Shown one piece after another: positions 60,817 to 64,000 of a DNA stretch of 64,000 nucleotides (within the stretch, counting starts at the first letter, position 1; each line of letters begins with the position of its first letter). The stretch is from Agaribacillus aureus (GTDB lineage Bacteria > Bacteroidota > Bacteroidia > Cytophagales > Cyclobacteriaceae). The stretch covers positions 496,001 to 560,000 of the forward strand of contig JAUJEB010000003.1 in NCBI GenBank assembly GCA_030442055.1. Reading direction: 5' to 3'. A program made the translations under genes and the position numbers. The notes below the pieces were generated by a model. It saw only the letters and a list, made by a program, of their open reading frames with translations. It had not been told where the DNA came from and did not search any database.

Positions 60817-63800
60817 ATGTTATCTAGATTTCTGGTCCTAAGTTTTATCATCATTTTTTCCGCTGCCACTATCAATGCGCAGTACATAGAAGATCATTCT
60901 ACCGGTGATTTTCTCTCTCTGACGATAGAGAATGGTCTGTCTCAAAATACGGTGCATTGTATTTTAAAAGACCGGTCCGGCTATTTATGGTTTGGTACTG
61001 ATGATGGTATCAGCCGGTATAACAGTTATGACATCACCGTATTTAAAGGCCGGCAGGGCGGGTCAAAAATATTGAGCGGCGTGACGGTCTTCGACCTATT
61101 TGAAGATAAAAAAGATAAATTATGGATTGCCGGTGACAACGGGTTGAGTCAATATGATCCTGTCACCGAAACAGTGCGTAAACTTTCATTATTTAAAAAT
61201 CCAAGAGGGAGGATCAGGGTCAATTGTATCTACCCTGAAAACGATTCTCTGCTTTGGCTAGGGACTTCTAACGGTCTTTTATTGTACAATCACCAACAAA
61301 AGATTTTAAAACATTACAAACATGCCGCCAGTGACATTCATTCCCTGTCGAATTCCGATGTGTTAAGTCTGGCGAAAGATGGTGACATGCTTTGGGTCGG
61401 TACCCATCATGGTTTGAATCTTTTGGATATAAATACCGGAAATGCCACACATTATTTTCATAAAGATGAAGACCCCTACTCTCCGGGAGGCAATGTCATT
61501 ATGACCCTGTCGATTAATGAAGCCGGCGAACTGTGGGTAGGCACGGAAACCGGCGGGATTTCTTATCACGCCCGCGGAAGTCAGCGATTTATTAATTACA
61601 ATTCGAAAAACAGCGATCTGCCAAACAACTATGTCAAGGATATTTGTTATACGCAGGAGGGTGATATCTGGATTGCCACCAATGGTGGTGGCCTGAGTAA
61701 AATGCACCAACAGAGCGGCGCCTTTACGACATTTGATCACAACCCTGACAACATGAGAGGGCTGGTCAGTAATTCTGTTTATTCCGTATTTGAAGACCGG
61801 GAAGGCATTTTATGGGTCGGTACTTATGCTGCGGGGATATGTTTTAATACTTCCAAAAACAATGTATTCAAAATTATCAGACATCAACCTCACGATTCCA
61901 ACAGCGTGTGTGCCAGCAGGATCAGGAGCCTTTTCCTGGACGGTAAAGACCGTTTGTGGCTCGGTACCTGGGGGGGGCTTAGTGTTTACGATCAACGCGA
62001 TAAAACATACGCTTCCTATGCCTGTCAAAAAAATAACAGCTCCTCTTTAAGTTTCAATACCGTCACCGCTGTTTTTGAAGACAGCGAGGCAAATCTGTGG
62101 GTAGGCACTTATTCCGGTGGGCTTAACCTGATGAAGCCGGACAGGCAGGGTTTCGTCCACTACAAAAGCAACCCACGGGATATCAATTCACTAAGCAATG
62201 ACAATGTTTACTGTATTGCCGAAGACAGCAAGACAAATCTATGGGTGGGTACACTGGCAGGCCTGAACTTATACAATCGGGTTACAAACGATTTTAAGCG
62301 ATTTGGCGGGTTAGGTATCAGGGATATTGTGGTCACCAAGGATGATAATCTGATATTAGCCACCGGAGGAGGTGTTTTATTCTTTAACCCTTCCACGGAA
62401 ACCTTTGAACATTTTTATTCGCCGAAACTAACCTCCTTCACCGTTAACAAACTAATGCTGGAGGAAGACGGAAAGTCGGTTTGGGTTTGTTCAGAGGGAG
62501 GTGGGCTGGCCCTCCTCGACCTGAATAACCGCAAATATACCATCTTTACAGAGGAGGATGGGCTATCCAGTAATTTTGTGGCAAGCATAGAAGCCGACGG
62601 CGAAGATATTTTTTGGATAAGCACTTTTAAGGGATTGTCCAAATTCAATAAGAAAACTAAAACATTTGAAAATTTCGGACTGGAGGAAAAACTGCCTTGC
62701 TATCAGTTCCAACCCAAAGCCTCGGTGCAATTGCCTGACGGTACTATCGGGTTCGGAGGTTCCAAAGGACTGGTGGTCTTTCACCCTGACAGTATTGGGA
62801 CAAGCAGAAAAAATCCTAAAATAATGCTTTCCTCTCTTAAAATCGATAACAAAGTTGTGACCGTCAACGGCCCTAATTCGCCCTTGCGGCAAAGTATCTC
62901 TGAAACAGAGAAGCTATCGCTTAAATACGGGCAGAATGACTTTTCCATTGATTTTGCCGCGCTGAATTTTAACAATCCCGGCATGAATCAGTACGCCTAC
63001 ATCCTGGAAAATTATATGGATGAATGGGCATATATTGGCAATACAACCACTGTAGGTTTTACCAACCTCAATCACGGCGAATATGTGTTAAGAATCAAGA
63101 CAACCAATAACACATCAGGGGAAAATGAAAAATTCCTCGGTATCGTTATAGCCCCTCCTTTCTATGCCACCTGGTGGTTTAAAATCCTGATAGCTTTGGC
63201 GATAGCACTCTTATTTTATTCTTATAAAAAATATACTTTGATCAGTATCAAACAGAAGAACGATCTCACATTGCAAAGGATGAAGCTGAAAAGTGATGAA
63301 GAATTCAGTCAGATGCGCCTTCGGTTTTTTACCTATATATCGCACGAATTACGTACACCACTAACTTTAATTTCAGACCCGCTGCACCAATTAATGGAAA
63401 ATAAAAGAGATACCAAGGATATGCGTATTCTCAACTTAATTGACAAAAGTGTTTCGCGTCTTTTGAGATTAATTGACCAGGTACTGGACATCAAGAAATT
63501 TGAAGGAGATACTTTGAGCCTGCAGGTAGCTAAGCAAGACATCTTAAAGCGGGTAGAAGAAACAGTTGGGGCGTTTTACGAGTTTGCCCTCCAAAAAGAG
63601 ATCGCCTTCAAATTCCAAACCGATATGGATAACCTTGAGGGTTGGGTGGATGAGGATAAAATTGAAAAGATCATGTACAACCTTCTTTCCAACGCCATGA
63701 AGTTTACGCAGGAAAAGGGAGAGGTTACGGTCACTTTAAGCCAGGAAAGAGACAATGCAATTATTCAGGTAAAAGACAGCGGTATCGGCATTGCCAAAGA

Positions 63801-64000
63801 TCAACTATCTAAAATATTTGATGGATTTTACCGGGTGAAAACGGCAAAAACACAAACTTCCATAGGCAATGGCATCGGGCTGGCTTATGTAAAGCGCCTG
63901 GTAGAGCTGCATCACGCCACCATTTCAGTTGATAGTACCCTTGGTACAGGTTCAACCTTCACAGTGACCATACCGATCAACAAGGAGGCCTATCAAGCGA
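60817..64000 (+). CDS. Hybrid two-component system sensor (HTCS), 3' end outside the window
   Basis: 1061 residues visible, frame open at the right edge. Signal peptide to about residue 22. At least twelve beta-propeller (Reg_prop-type) repeats follow, recognisable by LWFGTDDG, LWIAGDNG, LWLGTSNG, LWVGT and similar words. A Y_Y_Y domain (about 705-780), a transmembrane helix (about 786-807) and a histidine kinase follow, with phospho-acceptor His843 in YISHELRTPL, an N-box (NLLSNAMKF near 956) and G boxes (DSGIGIA near 988; GNGIGLAYV near 1018). The receiver and AraC-type DNA-binding domains expected for an HTCS are not visible. The sensor reads periplasmic oligosaccharide and should control the adjacent fucose cluster. 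Confidence 0.92.
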   Translation, partial: MLSRFLVLSFIIIFSAATINAQYIEDHSTGDFLSLTIENGLSQNTVHCILKDRSGYLWFGTDDGISRYNSYDITVFKGRQGGSKILSGVTVFDLFEDKKDKLWIAGDNGLSQYDPVTETVRKLSLFKNPRGRIRVNCIYPENDSLLWLGTSNGLLLYNHQQKILKHYKHAASDIHSLSNSDVLSLAKDGDMLWVGTHHGLNLLDINTGNATHYFHKDEDPYSPGGNVIMTLSINEAGELWVGTETGGISYHARGSQRFINYNSKNSDLPNNYVKDICYTQEGDIWIATNGGGLSKMHQQSGAFTTFDHNPDNMRGLVSNSVYSVFEDREGILWVGTYAAGICFNTSKNNVFKIIRHQPHDSNSVCASRIRSLFLDGKDRLWLGTWGGLSVYDQRDKTYASYACQKNNSSSLSFNTVTAVFEDSEANLWVGTYSGGLNLMKPDRQGFVHYKSNPRDINSLSNDNVYCIAEDSKTNLWVGTLAGLNLYNRVTNDFKRFGGLGIRDIVVTKDDNLILATGGGVLFFNPSTETFEHFYSPKLTSFTVNKLMLEEDGKSVWVCSEGGGLALLDLNNRKYTIFTEEDGLSSNFVASIEADGEDIFWISTFKGLSKFNKKTKTFENFGLEEKLPCYQFQPKASVQLPDGTIGFGGSKGLVVFHPDSIGTSRKNPKIMLSSLKIDNKVVTVNGPNSPLRQSISETEKLSLKYGQNDFSIDFAALNFNNPGMNQYAYILENYMDEWAYIGNTTTVGFTNLNHGEYVLRIKTTNNTSGENEKFLGIVIAPPFYATWWFKILIALAIALLFYSYKKYTLISIKQKNDLTLQRMKLKSDEEFSQMRLRFFTYISHELRTPLTLISDPLHQLMENKRDTKDMRILNLIDKSVSRLLRLIDQVLDIKKFEGDTLSLQVAKQDILKRVEETVGAFYEFALQKEIAFKFQTDMDNLEGWVDEDKIEKIMYNLLSNAMKFTQEKGEVTVTLSQERDNAIIQVKDSGIGIAKDQLSKIFDGFYRVKTAKTQTSIGNGIGLAYVKRLVELHHATISVDSTLGTGSTFTVTIPINKEAYQA

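Overview
The window looks like chromosomal DNA of a Bacteroidota bacterium, most likely of the Cytophagales type. The grounds are two SusC/SusD pairs, many surface lipoproteins with acidic residues after the lipobox cysteine, three proteins with C-terminal type IX secretion (T9SS) sorting domains, SprB-like repeats, a hybrid two-component sensor of the PUL type, and AT-rich intergenic DNA with few Shine-Dalgarno sequences. No tRNA, rRNA, insertion sequence or CRISPR array was seen.

Layout. (1) 6-5941, minus strand: an operon for an FtsX-type permease and its LolD-like ATPase, a molybdate/tungstate-type ABC importer whose binding protein is two ModA-like domains fused, a MoaD/ThiS-like protein ending in GlyGly and a ThiF/MoeB-like activating enzyme. 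It runs off the left edge and probably serves a molybdenum or tungsten cofactor enzyme. (2) 5971-7266: ten tandem copies of a 129-bp unit that can form conserved hairpins. (3) 7275-35259: a phosphonate region. It encodes PhnW, PhnY, PhnA, a PbfA-like ammonia-lyase and alanine dehydrogenase, which together would turn 2-aminoethylphosphonate (and its 1-hydroxy derivative) into acetate, phosphate and ammonia. Between these genes lie two SusC-SusD-FAS1 modules, a double-LamG lipoprotein, two T9SS-exported alkaline-phosphatase-superfamily proteins carrying inserted LamG domains, small lipoproteins, an XRE-cupin regulator and an OPA-family (GlpT-like) inner-membrane transporter. (4) 35449-60194, minus strand: a fucose-centred glycoside hydrolase cluster (five GH29, two GH95, two GH3, one GH97, one ThuA-domain protein, one T9SS-exported GH141-like beta-helix protein). 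(5) 60817 to the right edge, plus strand: a hybrid two-component sensor kinase, cut by the window end.

The most interesting proposal is that region 3 is a phosphonate utilisation locus built like a polysaccharide utilisation locus. Exported AP-superfamily proteins would process a phosphonate-decorated polymer or lipid, SusCD would import the products, the OPA transporter would cross the inner membrane and PhnWYA/PbfA/Ald would mineralise them. Supporting this, a 12-bp sequence (TTTACTAATATT) occurs in the phnW/transporter divergent promoter region and twice, near the SusCD operon and near the regulator gene, in the other divergent region. One of the two AP-superfamily paralogues has lost its nucleophile and several metal ligands and is probably a pseudoenzyme. 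In the fucose region, two intergenic regions share paired direct half-sites about 22 bp apart, which fits the AraC-type DNA-binding end expected in the sensor.
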